Positions 25,142-34,644 of a stretch of 54,841 nt of DNA are shown one piece after another. The notes below the pieces were generated by a model. The model saw nothing but the letters and a program-made list of their open reading frames with translations, ran no database searches and was not told the origin of the DNA. A program made the position numbers and the translations under genes. Source of the stretch: Aureimonas phyllosphaerae (lineage in GTDB: Bacteria; Pseudomonadota; Alphaproteobacteria; Rhizobiales; Rhizobiaceae). How positions within the stretch are numbered: position 1 is the first letter of the stretch; each line of letters starts with the position of its first letter. The stretch lies in the NCBI RefSeq assembly GCF_900113065.1, contig NZ_FOOA01000022.1:1-54841 (forward strand). Direction: 5' to 3'.

Positions 25142-26452
25142 CTATCTCGATTTGGTCTGTCCAGAACGGAGACGCGTGCCCGCGAGCGCCGCCGTGATCC
25201 CGACAACCATGACCGGCAAAACGATGGTCACGACGGCTGAAGCCAAGCCGTCACCGGCTGCACTGCCTCGGTCGCTCGCCAGACCAATCAGCAGCGGTCC
25301 GAAGCCGAGGCCGCACAGGATCGTTGCGGCGAGCATGAGCCCGGAAACCGTCCCCTTGGCAGGTATAGTGGTCACGCCTTGGAGTAGCGTCAGGCCTGTC
25401 GGAGTGGCCATGCCCATGGCGAAGGCGAAGAGCACCAGCCCGGCCAGTGACACGCCGATGTCGGCAGCTTGCGTGAACAGGAGAACGCCGGGGCATGCCA
25501 GGGCGAGCGCGGCAGCGGAGTTGATGAACGCGCCGCGCAGTCCCATGGCGCGGATCGCAGCATCTACCGCAAAGCCTCCAACAGCGTGTCCGGCGACCCC
25601 AGCGAGAACCGTGATGCAGCCCGCCCAAAGTGAGGCTGTGGCGGGATCGAGCGCGAAGCGGCGATGAAGAAGCGTCGGCGTCCAGGCTGCGACACCTTGG
25701 ATCGTCAGGATCGTTGCCGACAGGAGAACAAGGAGGATCACATAGGCAGAGCGGTTCGCAGCTATCCAGCAGAGCGCGTCGCGCAGCGTTGGCGATGGGG
25801 TCGGGGTCGGGGTCGTCCGGCTTGCGACCAGCACCGGATCGGTTGCGCGCCCCGTCACAAGGGCCAGAAATGCCATGAGGTTGACCGCAAGCGAGGTCAG
25901 GATGACAGCTCGCCAGGGCGTCATGGGCAAGCCCGCAGTTCCCCCCAGCGCCCCGAGCAACCAACCGCCGCCGATTAGGGCGACGGCCCGTCCGGCAACA
26001 CCCGCTGAGGTCAGAACCGAGTTTGCCCGAGCCCGGTGGGGTGTCACGACGCGTTCCGCGATCAAGGACAAGGAACACGGCAGCACCACCGCTTGGCCGA
26101 GCCCCACGAGAAGCGAGGCCGCGAACAGCCATTCAAAGCCCGGCGCCAGTACGTAGCCGAGAACACCAAGGCTCCAAACAGACAGCCCAAGAAGGAGAAG
26201 GCGCTGCCGCGTAATCCGATCAGCCAACGAGCCAGCCGGTACGATGGCCAGCGCATAGAGAACTGCAAAGCCCGTTCCCTGGAGAAGGCCGATCTGCGCG
26301 TCCGTCAGACCGAGGCTCGCCTTGATCGGCGTCACCAGCGCCGCGAGGAGACTGCGGTCCATGAGGGCTGTGAACTGGCACAGCGCCAATGTCAGGACGA
26401 GGCGGGTGGCCGAAGGGCTGCCGCGGCGAGGCATGTCGGTATCGGGCATCAA
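25142..26452 (-). CDS. MFS transporter
   Basis: A 436-residue carrier with about twelve membrane segments. The N-terminus LVLTLALCQFTALMDRSLLAALVTPIKASLGLTDAQIGLLQG is like spinster-type and sugar-phosphate-type MFS proteins, and SLADRITRQRLLLLGL is the loop between helices 2 and 3. The substrate is not predictable. The start ATG 26452 is five bases past the stop of the AraC gene (26458), so the two form a leftward operon and the regulator probably controls this transporter. ATG 26449 is an equally possible start. Confidence 0.82.
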   Translation of the reverse strand: MMPDTDMPRRGSPSATRLVLTLALCQFTALMDRSLLAALVTPIKASLGLTDAQIGLLQGTGFAVLYALAIVPAGSLADRITRQRLLLLGLSVWSLGVLGYVLAPGFEWLFAASLLVGLGQAVVLPCSLSLIAERVVTPHRARANSVLTSAGVAGRAVALIGGGWLLGALGGTAGLPMTPWRAVILTSLAVNLMAFLALVTGRATDPVLVASRTTPTPTPSPTLRDALCWIAANRSAYVILLVLLSATILTIQGVAAWTPTLLHRRFALDPATASLWAGCITVLAGVAGHAVGGFAVDAAIRAMGLRGAFINSAAALALACPGVLLFTQAADIGVSLAGLVLFAFAMGMATPTGLTLLQGVTTIPAKGTVSGLMLAATILCGLGFGPLLIGLASDRGSAAGDGLASAVVTIVLPVMVVGITAALAGTRLRSGQTKSR

Positions 26453-26457
26453 AGGGC

Positions 26458-27462
26458 TCAGTTTAGGGCTCGGAGCCAGTCGTCGAAGCGGGGGCGCAGG
26501 ACTGTGTCGTCCCGCGGCTCAGGGCCGCCGCCAGCCTCACGGTAGCGGCCTGGCGTCATGCCATAGACGTCGGCGAACGATCGGCTGGCGTGGCTCTCCG
26601 AGGCGAACCCTGCCTCGCGCATGAGCTCTCCGATACCCGTGTTCCGACGATCGGGTCGCTGGAGGAGCGATCGCAGGCGCACCGCGCGCCGCGCGACGAT
26701 ATAGCGGGAGATACCACCGAGGGGCTTGAAGAGGTCGTAGAGGACGGTCCGCGAAACGCCAGCAAGATGGGCGACCATCGCCGGGTCAAGTTCACGCTTG
26801 GTGAGGTTCGCTTCCACCACGAAGCGGATGCGTTCGTGCGCAGCGGCTTCATTGCGATCGCGAAGGACCGCCGCGTCCTCGACACGCAAGGCCAGAGCGA
26901 GCGCCGCCTCGAAGATCGCGACCACGGGCTCGGGATCGCCGCTCACCGCACTGAGCTGCCGCGTGACCATCGAGGTCATGACATCTCCGAGAAGTCCGGA
27001 CTGAGCGCTACCGAGAATGCGACCGTGCAATCCCTCCACGTGAAGGCTCGATCGCTTGACGATCTCGTGCGGGACCGAGAACGTCAGGAGGTGAACATCG
27101 ATGGCGGTGGTGCGCTGGGGACGGGTGAGGTCGAAGAGGATGATTTCCCCCGGCCGCACGTCCTGAACCTCTCCGCCTTGTTCGGCCAGCATCTGCCCGG
27201 ACACGACGAGCTGAAGCGTGAAGTGGGAGAAGCCGTCGCCAGACACCCGGGCTGCCGTACGCTCGTGCGCGACATCGTTGAGATGGCGGTCGAAGAGGAC
27301 GAGCGAGCCGAGCCGGTGGGCCTCGAACCGGGCACGGAAGTCCGGCCCCATTCGGTGAACGTCGGAGCCGCCGGCATAAAGGTCGTGGTAGCGCCCGAAG
27401 GCCTCGTCACCATCGAACATCGTGCTGTCGAACTCGAAACGCGTCGACGGGGATTTGGCCAT
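26458..27462 (-). CDS. AraC family transcriptional regulator
   Basis: About 334 residues from ATG 27462 (MAKSPSTRFEF). The frame is open to 27609, but the extra residues are basic, low-complexity and unlike the family. The N-terminal sensor domain resembles the AraC-binding type with FSHFTLQLVVSGQMLAEQGG and RPGEIILFDLTRPQRTTA. The C-terminal DNA-binding domain reads PAMVAHLAGVSRTVLYDLFK and LMREAGFASESHASRSFADV YGMTPGRYRE in two helix-turn-helix units. It is the first gene of a two-gene leftward operon with the MFS transporter and divergent from the large repeat protein. Confidence 0.83.
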   Translation of the reverse strand: MAKSPSTRFEFDSTMFDGDEAFGRYHDLYAGGSDVHRMGPDFRARFEAHRLGSLVLFDRHLNDVAHERTAARVSGDGFSHFTLQLVVSGQMLAEQGGEVQDVRPGEIILFDLTRPQRTTAIDVHLLTFSVPHEIVKRSSLHVEGLHGRILGSAQSGLLGDVMTSMVTRQLSAVSGDPEPVVAIFEAALALALRVEDAAVLRDRNEAAAHERIRFVVEANLTKRELDPAMVAHLAGVSRTVLYDLFKPLGGISRYIVARRAVRLRSLLQRPDRRNTGIGELMREAGFASESHASRSFADVYGMTPGRYREAGGGPEPRDDTVLRPRFDDWLRALN

Positions 27463-27730
27463 GCCGATCGGGTGTCCCTGACGCACGGGAACGGCCGAGA
27501 TGCCGACCAACCGACGCGAGCGATTCTTTAGCCGTCTGAAGTATGGCGCGCGAGTCACACTGTCAGTCCCACTCGACAGAAATCGGCGCTCCGGACGCTC
27601 AGGCATCAAAATACGGACGCTCAGGCAGCGACGGAAATACCCAGGTAAATCTCCCGTCGGCTACGAAGGTTACCAGCGGGGGCGGCATCGAGCCTGACTG
27701 CTGTAGCAGACGCAACGCAGGGGCGCACGC
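27463..27730. other. divergent intergenic region
   Basis: Lies between the AraC regulator and the large calcium-binding repeat protein. I see no gene, strong hairpin or clear operator. It must hold the promoters of both neighbours. Confidence 0.4.
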
Positions 27731-30700
27731 ATGGCCTTCGAGACCAAGACTGACTACTCCACCGGAGGATCGCCCTACGACGTAAAGCTGGTCGACGTGA
27801 ATGGCGATAACCGGCTCGACATCGTATCAGCCAACATTGGTAGCCAAACGGTTGCAATTCAGTTTGGTCAAGCAGATGGGAGTTTGGCTAACCCGGTCAG
27901 CTACGAAGTCGGAACGTCCCCCTTCTCCGTAGCGGTGCAGGACGTCAACGGCGACAATCGGCTCGACCTCGTGACAGCCAACCTTGATGGCAACAGCGTC
28001 TCGGTTCTTTTCGGTCAGACGGGTGGTACATTTGGCGGGCGCGGAGACTACGACGTTGGCCCGTCGCCCTACGCAGTCGCCGCGGCCGACGTCAACGGCG
28101 ACAACCTGATCGATATCGTCGCGGCGAACAGCCAAAGCAACACCGTCTCGATTTTGTTCGGACAAGGAGCCGAGGCATTCCGGGGCCGCGAAAACTTCAT
28201 CGTCGGCGAAGGTCCCACAGGCCTTGCGTTGATGGACGTGGACGGCGATGACCTCATCGATATTATAACTGCTAACGGTTCCGATAGCACTGTTTCTGTC
28301 CGGCTAGGGCAGGTAGGCGGGACCTTTTCAAACAAAGTCGATTACGCGGTTGGAGCCAATCCCAATTCCATAGCGGTCGCCGATGTGGATGGTGATGGGC
28401 AGCTCGACATCGTCACGCCCAACATTAATGGCGGTAACGTCACGGTTCTGCTCGGGCAAGGTGATGGGACCTTTGCGGACCGCGCGGAGTATGCGACCGG
28501 CGGTGTCGGCTCACCCAGTTCTGTTGCGTTAGGCGATGTGAACGGTGACAATATCATCGATATTGTCACCGCCAATAGCAATTTTGACGGTAGCGTTTCA
28601 GTGTTACTTGGGCAGGGGGACGGCACTTTTACCCTCAGCGAGACTCTTGCGGTTGGAGCCGGGCCCAACGCTGTGGCGCTGGGCGACGTGAATGGTGACA
28701 GCCGGACAGACATTGTCACCGGCGGAGCCTTTGGAATCTCGGTCGTCTTGGCGGAGACCACGACCTACGCGGTGACTGCGTCGCCCGCTTCAGCCACCGA
28801 AGGCGATACGGGTTCCGGCAACGCGCTGACCTACACGGTCACGCGCACCGGCGACACGAGCCAAGCTGGCTCGGTTGCCGTCAACTTCAGCGGTTCGGCA
28901 ACGTTCGGAACCGACTACACCTCGACGGTCGGGAACGGCGACATCGTCAGCTTTCTGGCAAACGAGACCACCAGGACGTTCACCGTGACGACCTCGCCCG
29001 ATGCCACGCTCGAGCCCGACGAAACGGTGATTGCGACGATCTCGAATGTCGATGGCGGCGGTTTGATCGGAGCCGATGCCAGTGCGACCGGCACGATCGC
29101 CAATGACGAGCCGTTGCCGTTATATGCGATTGCCGTCTCGCCGGGTTCAGTGATGGAAGGTAATACGGGCTCGGGCAACGAGCTGACCTATACGGTCACG
29201 CGCAGCGGCGACACCAGCCAAGCGGGCTCGGTGGCCGTCAACTTCAGCGGGACGGCGACGTTTGGAACCGACTACACCTCAACGGTCGGGAACGGCGACA
29301 CGATCAGCTTCCTCGCCGGTGAGACTTCTAAAACGTTCACCGTAACGACCTCGCCTGATATCAGGTTCGAGGGCGACGAAGAGGTGATCGTAGAGATCTC
29401 GAATGGTCAAGGCATAGCGCTGATCGGCGCCAACGCCGTTGCGACCGGCACGATCATCGAAGATGATCAGCCCCCATTATACACGATTGCCGTCTCGCCG
29501 TCCTCTGCTGTTGAGGGCGACGCGGGTCCCGGCAACGCGCTGACCTACACGGTTACGCGCACCGGCGACACCAGCCAGGCCGGCTCGGTCGCCGTCGACT
29601 TCACCGGGACGGCGACGTTCGGAACCGACTACACCTCGACGGTCGAGAACGGCGACCGCATCAGCTTCTTAGCCAACGAGACCTCCAAGACGTTCACCGT
29701 AACAACCGCGCCCGATACGACGACCGAGCGCGATGAATCGGTGATTGCGGAGATCTATAGCGTCCAGGGCGGTGGAGTGATCGGAGCCGATTCCACTGCG
29801 ACCGGCTCAATCGCCAATGACGATCCGGGGTCGCTCTATGAGCTTACCGTCTCGCCCGGCGAGGTCTTTGAAGGCGATACGGGCCCGGGCAACACAATGA
29901 CCTATACCGTCACGCGCAGCGGTGATGTCAGCCAAGCCGGCTCGGTCACCGTCAATTTCAGCGGCAGAGCGACGTTCGGATCCGACTACACCTCGACGGT
30001 TGCGAACGGCGAAACAATCAGCTTTCTGGCCAACGAAACCTCTAAGTCGTTCACCGTGACAACCACGCCGGATCTGGAGATCGAGCGAACCGAAGCGGTG
30101 CGTGCGACAATCTCGAACGTCCAAGGGGGTGGCAGTATTATCCAGGCCTTAGCAACGGGCTTTATTGCCAATGACGACCAGCTGACTCGATTTGCGATCG
30201 CCGTCTCGCCGGCTTCTACCGCAGAAGGCAATACGGGTTCGGGCAACACGCTGATCTATACGGTGACACGCAGCGGCGACACCAGCGAAGAAGGTTATGC
30301 CTTCGTCTCATTCTCCGGCACAGCGACGTATGGAACCGACTACACAGTTGCGAACTTAGGCGAATTCGGCGAAATCATCTTCCAGCCTGGCGAGACTACC
30401 AAGACGCTCGTGATCACCACGACTCCAGATACTATCATCGAACCCAGCGAGACAGTGATCGCGACCATCATCAATTATAACCCCGATGAAACGAGCTCCT
30501 CGTCATCGGCAACCGGCACCATCACGAACGACGACGGGTTGGCTCCTCCTTCAGGCGGCGGTGGTGGAATGCCTGCACCGAACCCCGAACCGATCGTCGG
30601 CACGGACGGTCCAGACACCCTGACGGGCGGAGTTAGCGCCGACATCTTGCAGGGCGGCCTTGGGAACGACACGGTGACTGGCCTCCAGGGCTCTGACGTG

Positions 30701-31249
30701 CTCTCCGGCAATCAGGGATCGGACACCCTTTTTGGTAACGAGGGTAACGACACGCTCTATGGCGGTAAGGACGACGACTCCGTCTACGGCGGCAAGGACG
30801 ATGACACGCTCGAGGGTAATCTCGGCAACGACGTCGTGTTCGGCGGCATGGGGAAGGATGCGGTCAACGGCAACCAAGGCAATGACCTGGTGCTGGGCAA
30901 CCAGGGCAGCGACACGGTCCACGGGGGCCAGGGCGATGATCTGGCTCATGGCGGCCAGGGCGACGACTTCGTATTCGGCGATCTCGGCAACGACGAAATC
31001 TGGGGCGACAGGGGCAACGATACGCTGACGGGCGGCGCGGGCGCAGATACGTTCCGCTTTGCGGCCAACTCCGGCACCGACATCATTGCTGATTTCAATG
31101 AGGCCGAAGGCGACCGACTAGACTTCCAGGGCCAAAGCTTCACGTTGAGGGACGTCAACGGGTCAGCAGTGTTCGAGCTGTCAGGCGGCGGCACGATCGT
31201 CCTGCAAGGCGTCGATCCGACCAGCCTCGGCGATTTTCTGATCGCGTAA
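27731..31249 (+). CDS. large secreted FG-GAP / Calx-beta / RTX repeat protein
   Basis: A 1172-residue acidic protein built from repeats. Residues 1-345 hold seven FG-GAP (VCBS) repeats of about 49 residues, each with a calcium loop such as DVNGDNRLDIV, which should form a beta-propeller. Residues 346-935 hold five Calx-beta domains of 118-119 residues (SPASATEGDTGSGNALTYTV, FGTDYTSTVGNGD). A proline-glycine linker follows. Residues about 955-1100 hold RTX nonapeptides (GGLGNDTVTG, GNEGNDTLYGG). The C-terminus GADTFRFAANSGTDIIADFN to FLIA is a typical type I secretion tail. There is no N-terminal signal peptide, which agrees with type I export. No ABC/HlyD/TolC genes are nearby. A surface or matrix adhesin is the likeliest role (inference). 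Base composition is lower in GC than the neighbours. Confidence 0.88.
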   Translation: MAFETKTDYSTGGSPYDVKLVDVNGDNRLDIVSANIGSQTVAIQFGQADGSLANPVSYEVGTSPFSVAVQDVNGDNRLDLVTANLDGNSVSVLFGQTGGTFGGRGDYDVGPSPYAVAAADVNGDNLIDIVAANSQSNTVSILFGQGAEAFRGRENFIVGEGPTGLALMDVDGDDLIDIITANGSDSTVSVRLGQVGGTFSNKVDYAVGANPNSIAVADVDGDGQLDIVTPNINGGNVTVLLGQGDGTFADRAEYATGGVGSPSSVALGDVNGDNIIDIVTANSNFDGSVSVLLGQGDGTFTLSETLAVGAGPNAVALGDVNGDSRTDIVTGGAFGISVVLAETTTYAVTASPASATEGDTGSGNALTYTVTRTGDTSQAGSVAVNFSGSATFGTDYTSTVGNGDIVSFLANETTRTFTVTTSPDATLEPDETVIATISNVDGGGLIGADASATGTIANDEPLPLYAIAVSPGSVMEGNTGSGNELTYTVTRSGDTSQAGSVAVNFSGTATFGTDYTSTVGNGDTISFLAGETSKTFTVTTSPDIRFEGDEEVIVEISNGQGIALIGANAVATGTIIEDDQPPLYTIAVSPSSAVEGDAGPGNALTYTVTRTGDTSQAGSVAVDFTGTATFGTDYTSTVENGDRISFLANETSKTFTVTTAPDTTTERDESVIAEIYSVQGGGVIGADSTATGSIANDDPGSLYELTVSPGEVFEGDTGPGNTMTYTVTRSGDVSQAGSVTVNFSGRATFGSDYTSTVANGETISFLANETSKSFTVTTTPDLEIERTEAVRATISNVQGGGSIIQALATGFIANDDQLTRFAIAVSPASTAEGNTGSGNTLIYTVTRSGDTSEEGYAFVSFSGTATYGTDYTVANLGEFGEIIFQPGETTKTLVITTTPDTIIEPSETVIATIINYNPDETSSSSSATGTITNDDGLAPPSGGGGGMPAPNPEPIVGTDGPDTLTGGVSADILQGGLGNDTVTGLQGSDVLSGNQGSDTLFGNEGNDTLYGGKDDDSVYGGKDDDTLEGNLGNDVVFGGMGKDAVNGNQGNDLVLGNQGSDTVHGGQGDDLAHGGQGDDFVFGDLGNDEIWGDRGNDTLTGGAGADTFRFAANSGTDIIADFNEAEGDRLDFQGQSFTLRDVNGSAVFELSGGGTIVLQGVDPTSLGDFLIA
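28766..30537 (+). repeat. five long tandem DNA repeats coding Calx-beta domains
   Basis: Units start at 28766, 29123, 29480, 29837 and 30191. The first three steps are exactly 357 bp and the fourth 354 bp. The first four units are very similar in DNA, for example the repeated GGAACCGACTACACCTC stretch, so copy number can change by recombination. The fifth is more diverged. Confidence 0.85.
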
Positions 31250-31271
31250 TTTGCATCATACAAGAAACGGC

Positions 31272-31305
31272 ATAGAGCCCGCCCCAGGAGCCGGGCGGGC
31301 TCTAT
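31272..31305 (+). terminator. strong hairpin terminator
   Basis: ATAGAGCCCGCCC and GGGCGGGCTCTAT form a perfect 13-bp stem with an 8-base loop, 23 bp after the stop codon of the repeat protein. The first bases after the stem are CGTTCTCG. Confidence 0.85.
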
Positions 31306-31396
31306 CGTTCTCGACGCCATTCTTTCGTTTCACGACCGTTAAATATCTGCTTCGCGCTAGAGCCCACCGCTTCTAGATCGCGTTGCCGGCCTGGAC

Positions 31397-31512
31397 CGGA
31401 AGCGACTGCTTCCTGCCGAAGCCTTCCGCATAGCGGAAGGGCCGGTTTCCACCCAGCGGAGCCGATCTCCGCTGCAAAAGCGGACGCTCGGAAGCCGTCC
31501 ATCCGCTAGCGA
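31397..31512. repeat. dispersed intergenic repeat, copy E
   Basis: The longest copy. It contains the hairpin CCTTCCGC-ATA-GCGGAAGG, then TTTCCACCCAGCGGAGCCGA and GCCGTCCATCCGCTAG, colinear with copy A at 6.1 kb. It lies in the 390-bp gap between the repeat protein and the DHA2 exporter. Confidence 0.6.
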
Positions 31513-31622
31513 GCCTCCTGCGACGTTCAGAACGCTGATCAGTCCCTCCCTTGGCGGTCATTCGGCCAGCGGGACACACCGGAGAGCCAAGAAATGTCGA
31601 CAGGGCGGGGTTGAAACTATAC

Positions 31623-31641
31623 AAACTAGTTAGTAAAGTTT
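31623..31641. promoter_or_regulatory. candidate TetR operator
   Basis: AAACT-N9-AGTTT inverted repeat with CTAGTTAG inside it, in an AT-rich island 25 bp before the DHA2 exporter start. A TetR gene follows the exporter in the same operon, so the site is a plausible target. Binding is inferred. Confidence 0.45.
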
Positions 31642-31666
31642 GGGTGTATCCACGATCCTAAACGGC

Positions 31667-33184
31667 ATGACCATGACCTCCCCCCATGCAAACCGGTGGC
31701 TGCTGCTCCTCACTGTCGGAGCCGGCCTCCTCCTCATCACCCTCGACAACTCGGTGCTCTACACCGCCCTGCCGACGCTGACGCGCGAGCTACATGCCAG
31801 CGCGACCCAAGGGCTTTGGATCATCAACGCATATCCGCTCGTGATGGCGGGGCTCCTCCTCGGCGCCGGGACGCTCGGCGACCGCATCGGCCATCGGCGC
31901 ATGTTCCTGGTTGGCCTCGTGCTGTTCGGTGTGGCCTCGCTCTGTGCCGCCTTCGCCCCGTCGGCCGGGTTCCTGATCGCCGCACGCGCCTTCCTCGCCG
32001 TCGGCGCGGCGGCGATGATGCCGGCGACCCTGGCGCTGATCCGCGTGACCTTCGAGGACGAGCGCGAGCGCAACATCGCGATCGCCATCTGGGGCTCGCT
32101 CTCCGTCGTCGGCGCCGCGCTCGGCCCGATCGTCGGCGGCTTCCTGCTCGGCCACTTCTGGTGGGGGTCGGTGTTCCTGATTAACGTGCCGGTCGTCGTC
32201 GTCGCGTTCCTTGCCACCCTCGTGGTCGCCCCAAAGATCGACGGCGACCCGAGCAAGCCCTGGGACGTCGTGTCCTCGCTCCAGGCCCTGGTCGCGCTCT
32301 CGGCCCTCGTCATCGCGATCAAGGAGATGGCGCATGCGGGCAGTTCCTGGACGACGCCGGTCGCGGCTCTCGCGGTTGCGGTCGTCGCGGCGACGGTATT
32401 CGTCCGCCGCCAGCTCTGCATGACGTTTCCGCTCCTCGACTTCTCGATCTTCCGCAACAACGCGTTCCTGTCCGGCACCTTCGCAGCCGCCTTCTCGCTC
32501 TTCGCGATCGGCGGCGTCCAGCTCGCCACCACGCAGCGCTTCCAGCTCGTCGAGGGCTGGACGCCACTAGAGGCTGGCCTCCTTGTCTCCATCGCTGCCC
32601 TGGGGTCACTTCCGACCGCCATCCTCGGTGGCGCGTTCCTCCACGTGATCGGGCTGCGCTTCCTGATCGCAGGCGGAATGGCCGTCGGCTCGCTGTCGAT
32701 CCTGCTTGCGACCTACGGCATCGGCCATGGCCTCGGCTGGCTGATCGCCGGCCTGTTTCTGATGGGTGCGGGCGTCGGCGCGTGCATGTCCGTGGCGTCG
32801 ACCGCCATCATGGGCAACGCCCCGGTCCACCGTGCGGGAATGGCCTCGTCGGTCGAGGAGGTCTCCTACGAGTTCGGGAGCCTCTTCGCGGTCACCATCC
32901 TCGGCAGCCTCCTGGCCTACCTCTACACAGTGAACGTCATCCTGCCCGAGGGCTCGCCCACTATTGCCCGCGACAGCATGGCGGCGGCGATGGAAGCGGC
33001 GAACGCTTTGGCTGCCGGGGGCGACAGCCTGCGCTCGGCCGCGAGTACGGCCTTCGACGGCGCCTACACGGCTGTCCTCTACACGGCGGCAGCGGTGCTG
33101 GCGGCGGGATCACTTGTGACGGCCGTCCTGCTGCGCGACTACGGTCCGGGGTCGGAGTCCTCCGCCTACCAGACTGGCCACTGA
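31667..33184 (+). CDS. MFS exporter, DHA2 family (14 membrane segments)
   Basis: A protein of about 505 residues with fourteen hydrophobic segments, the drug:H+ antiporter-2 type (EmrB/QacA/SmvA group). Motifs are DNSVLYTALPTLTRELHAS with the family aspartate in helix 1, GTLGDRIGHRRMFLVGLVLF, and motif C-like SVVGAALGPIVGGFLLGHFWW. It should expel cationic or amphipathic drugs with proton exchange. The frame is open to a TTG at 31640; ATG 31667 or 31673 is preferred. A TetR gene starts 11 bp after its stop, forming an operon, and a palindrome lies in front of the operon, which suggests drug-inducible derepression. Confidence 0.88.
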   Translation: MTMTSPHANRWLLLLTVGAGLLLITLDNSVLYTALPTLTRELHASATQGLWIINAYPLVMAGLLLGAGTLGDRIGHRRMFLVGLVLFGVASLCAAFAPSAGFLIAARAFLAVGAAAMMPATLALIRVTFEDERERNIAIAIWGSLSVVGAALGPIVGGFLLGHFWWGSVFLINVPVVVVAFLATLVVAPKIDGDPSKPWDVVSSLQALVALSALVIAIKEMAHAGSSWTTPVAALAVAVVAATVFVRRQLCMTFPLLDFSIFRNNAFLSGTFAAAFSLFAIGGVQLATTQRFQLVEGWTPLEAGLLVSIAALGSLPTAILGGAFLHVIGLRFLIAGGMAVGSLSILLATYGIGHGLGWLIAGLFLMGAGVGACMSVASTAIMGNAPVHRAGMASSVEEVSYEFGSLFAVTILGSLLAYLYTVNVILPEGSPTIARDSMAAAMEAANALAAGGDSLRSAASTAFDGAYTAVLYTAAAVLAAGSLVTAVLLRDYGPGSESSAYQTGH

Positions 33185-33194
33185 GGAGCACGGG

Positions 33195-33737
33195 ATGGCG
33201 AGAGCCAGCAAACGGGACGGCCTCCTTGAGGCCATCGTCTCCATCATCGAGCGCGACGGGCTGACGCCCCTCACGCTTGATGCGGTGGCGACCGAAACGG
33301 GTATGACGCGGGCGGGTCTCCTCTACCACTTCCCATCACGGGAAGCTCTGATTCGGGCCACCCACGAGCATCTGACGGGACAGTGGGAGCGCGACCTCGT
33401 CGCCAGCGCGGGCAAGTCTGCGGACGAGGCGAGCGCGGCGGAACGCCATGCGGCCTACGTCAACGTCTGTGTCAAGGCCGCACGCCGGGTCGAGCTCCTG
33501 CTCATGCTGGAGAACACCGAAAGCGGGGGCTTGGGCGAGCTATGGCAGGAGGTCATCGACCGTTGGGCTCCGCCAGTGCCCGATCCCGGCGACGCGGCCG
33601 GGGTCGACAGGTTCATCGCCCGTCTCGCGGCGGACGGGCTCTGGATGCACGAGGCCCTTTCGTCGCGACCTCTGCCGGCCGCGCTTCGCAAGCGTATCGT
33701 TGAGCGCTTGGCGAAACTGCTTGAAGGTAAAGACTAA
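33195..33737 (+). CDS. TetR family transcriptional repressor
   Basis: 180 residues, normal for the family. The N-terminal helix-turn-helix reads LEAIVSIIERDGLTPLTLDA, VATETGMTRAGLLYHFPSRE, with the FPSRE end of the recognition region typical of TetR proteins. The C-terminal domain is helical and would bind drugs. The start ATG has GAGGAG seven bases upstream. It lies 11 bp after the DHA2 exporter and probably represses it through the AT-rich palindrome at 31.6 kb. Confidence 0.88.
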   Translation: MARASKRDGLLEAIVSIIERDGLTPLTLDAVATETGMTRAGLLYHFPSREALIRATHEHLTGQWERDLVASAGKSADEASAAERHAAYVNVCVKAARRVELLLMLENTESGGLGELWQEVIDRWAPPVPDPGDAAGVDRFIARLAADGLWMHEALSSRPLPAALRKRIVERLAKLLEGKD

Positions 33738-33817
33738 GGGCGACGGACAGCCGCAGAATCCGGATCGCCGAGTACATCCGACCGCTGCTGCAACGGCAGC
33801 TTTGTCAGCGAGTCGAC

Positions 33818-33905
33818 TTATAAGCGGACCGGAAGCTTTCCACCCAGTCTAGCTGTTGGAACAGCCGCCGTCGTGCTCTGAAAGCGGCCGTTCCACACCA
33901 ACTCT
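33818..33905. repeat. dispersed intergenic repeat, copy F
   Basis: Holds GCGGACCGGAAGCTTTCCAC and later GAAAGCGGCCGTTCCAC, matching the family core. It is immediately downstream of the recombinase gene, with copy G upstream of that gene. Confidence 0.5.
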
Positions 33906-33923
33906 AGGCGGCGCAGTCGAGGG

Positions 33924-34556
33924 TTACACCTCGGTCCCTTCAGCCAACGTCAGCGCGTCCTCAACATCGACACCGAGGTAGCGCACCGTGCTCTCGATCT
34001 TCGTGTGCCCGAGCAGGATCTGGACGGCTCGCAGGTTGCCGGTCGCCTTGTAGATGATCGACGCCTTCGTTCGTCGCAGCGAATGCGTGCCGTAGTCTTC
34101 CTTGCGCAGACCGATCGCGGCGCCCCACTCGTCGACCAGTCGAGCGTACTGTCGGGTGCTGATATGGGTCGTGTGATCGACGCGGCTCGGGAAGGCATAG
34201 TCGTCGACTGTGCCGCCCCGACGCTCCAGCCATGCTTGGAGGCTCGCCCGTGCAGCGTCCAACAGTTCGAACTGAACGGGGCGCTTCGTTTTGCGCTGGA
34301 CCACGATTGCGCGTGCCCGGATGCGTCCGCTCGACACAAGGTCGCCGATCTTGACCTTGACGATGTCGCAGCCGCGTAGCTTGCTGCCGATAGCGAGATC
34401 AAACAGCGCTCGGTCCCGCAGCCGTCCTTCGTGGTCGAGCCAGAAGCGGATCGCCCAAACCTGTGGCGGCTTCAGCGCCCGTTTGGCGCCAACCGTGCGT
34501 CCGGCGTTCCACGCCTTGCGCGAACCGATAACCGGATCGAATGTTGTATGCCCCAT
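33924..34556 (-). CDS. small tyrosine recombinase/integrase
   Basis: 210 residues, short for an integrase: mainly the catalytic domain with little N-terminal arm-binding part. Catalytic residues are R61 (IGSKLRGCDIV), H158 and R161 (GTHSLRRTK), H184 (LLGHTKIES) and nucleophile Y193 (VRYLGVD). All are present, so strand exchange should work. Such short recombinases are frequent in alphaproteobacterial accessory DNA. The start ATG 34556 begins MGHTTFDPVIGSRKAW. It is flanked by dispersed repeats F and G and separates the drug-efflux operon from the glycoside operon. No tRNA attachment site or direct-repeat att pair was recognised. Confidence 0.88.
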   Translation of the reverse strand: MGHTTFDPVIGSRKAWNAGRTVGAKRALKPPQVWAIRFWLDHEGRLRDRALFDLAIGSKLRGCDIVKVKIGDLVSSGRIRARAIVVQRKTKRPVQFELLDAARASLQAWLERRGGTVDDYAFPSRVDHTTHISTRQYARLVDEWGAAIGLRKEDYGTHSLRRTKASIIYKATGNLRAVQILLGHTKIESTVRYLGVDVEDALTLAEGTEV

Positions 34557-34644
34557 TACCGTTCTCCCGTGGCCAAAACGGCCGAAGGGAATGTGACAAT
34601 GGGGACGCGTTCCATGATGCTCCCTATCCAGGATCTTGGGCAGA

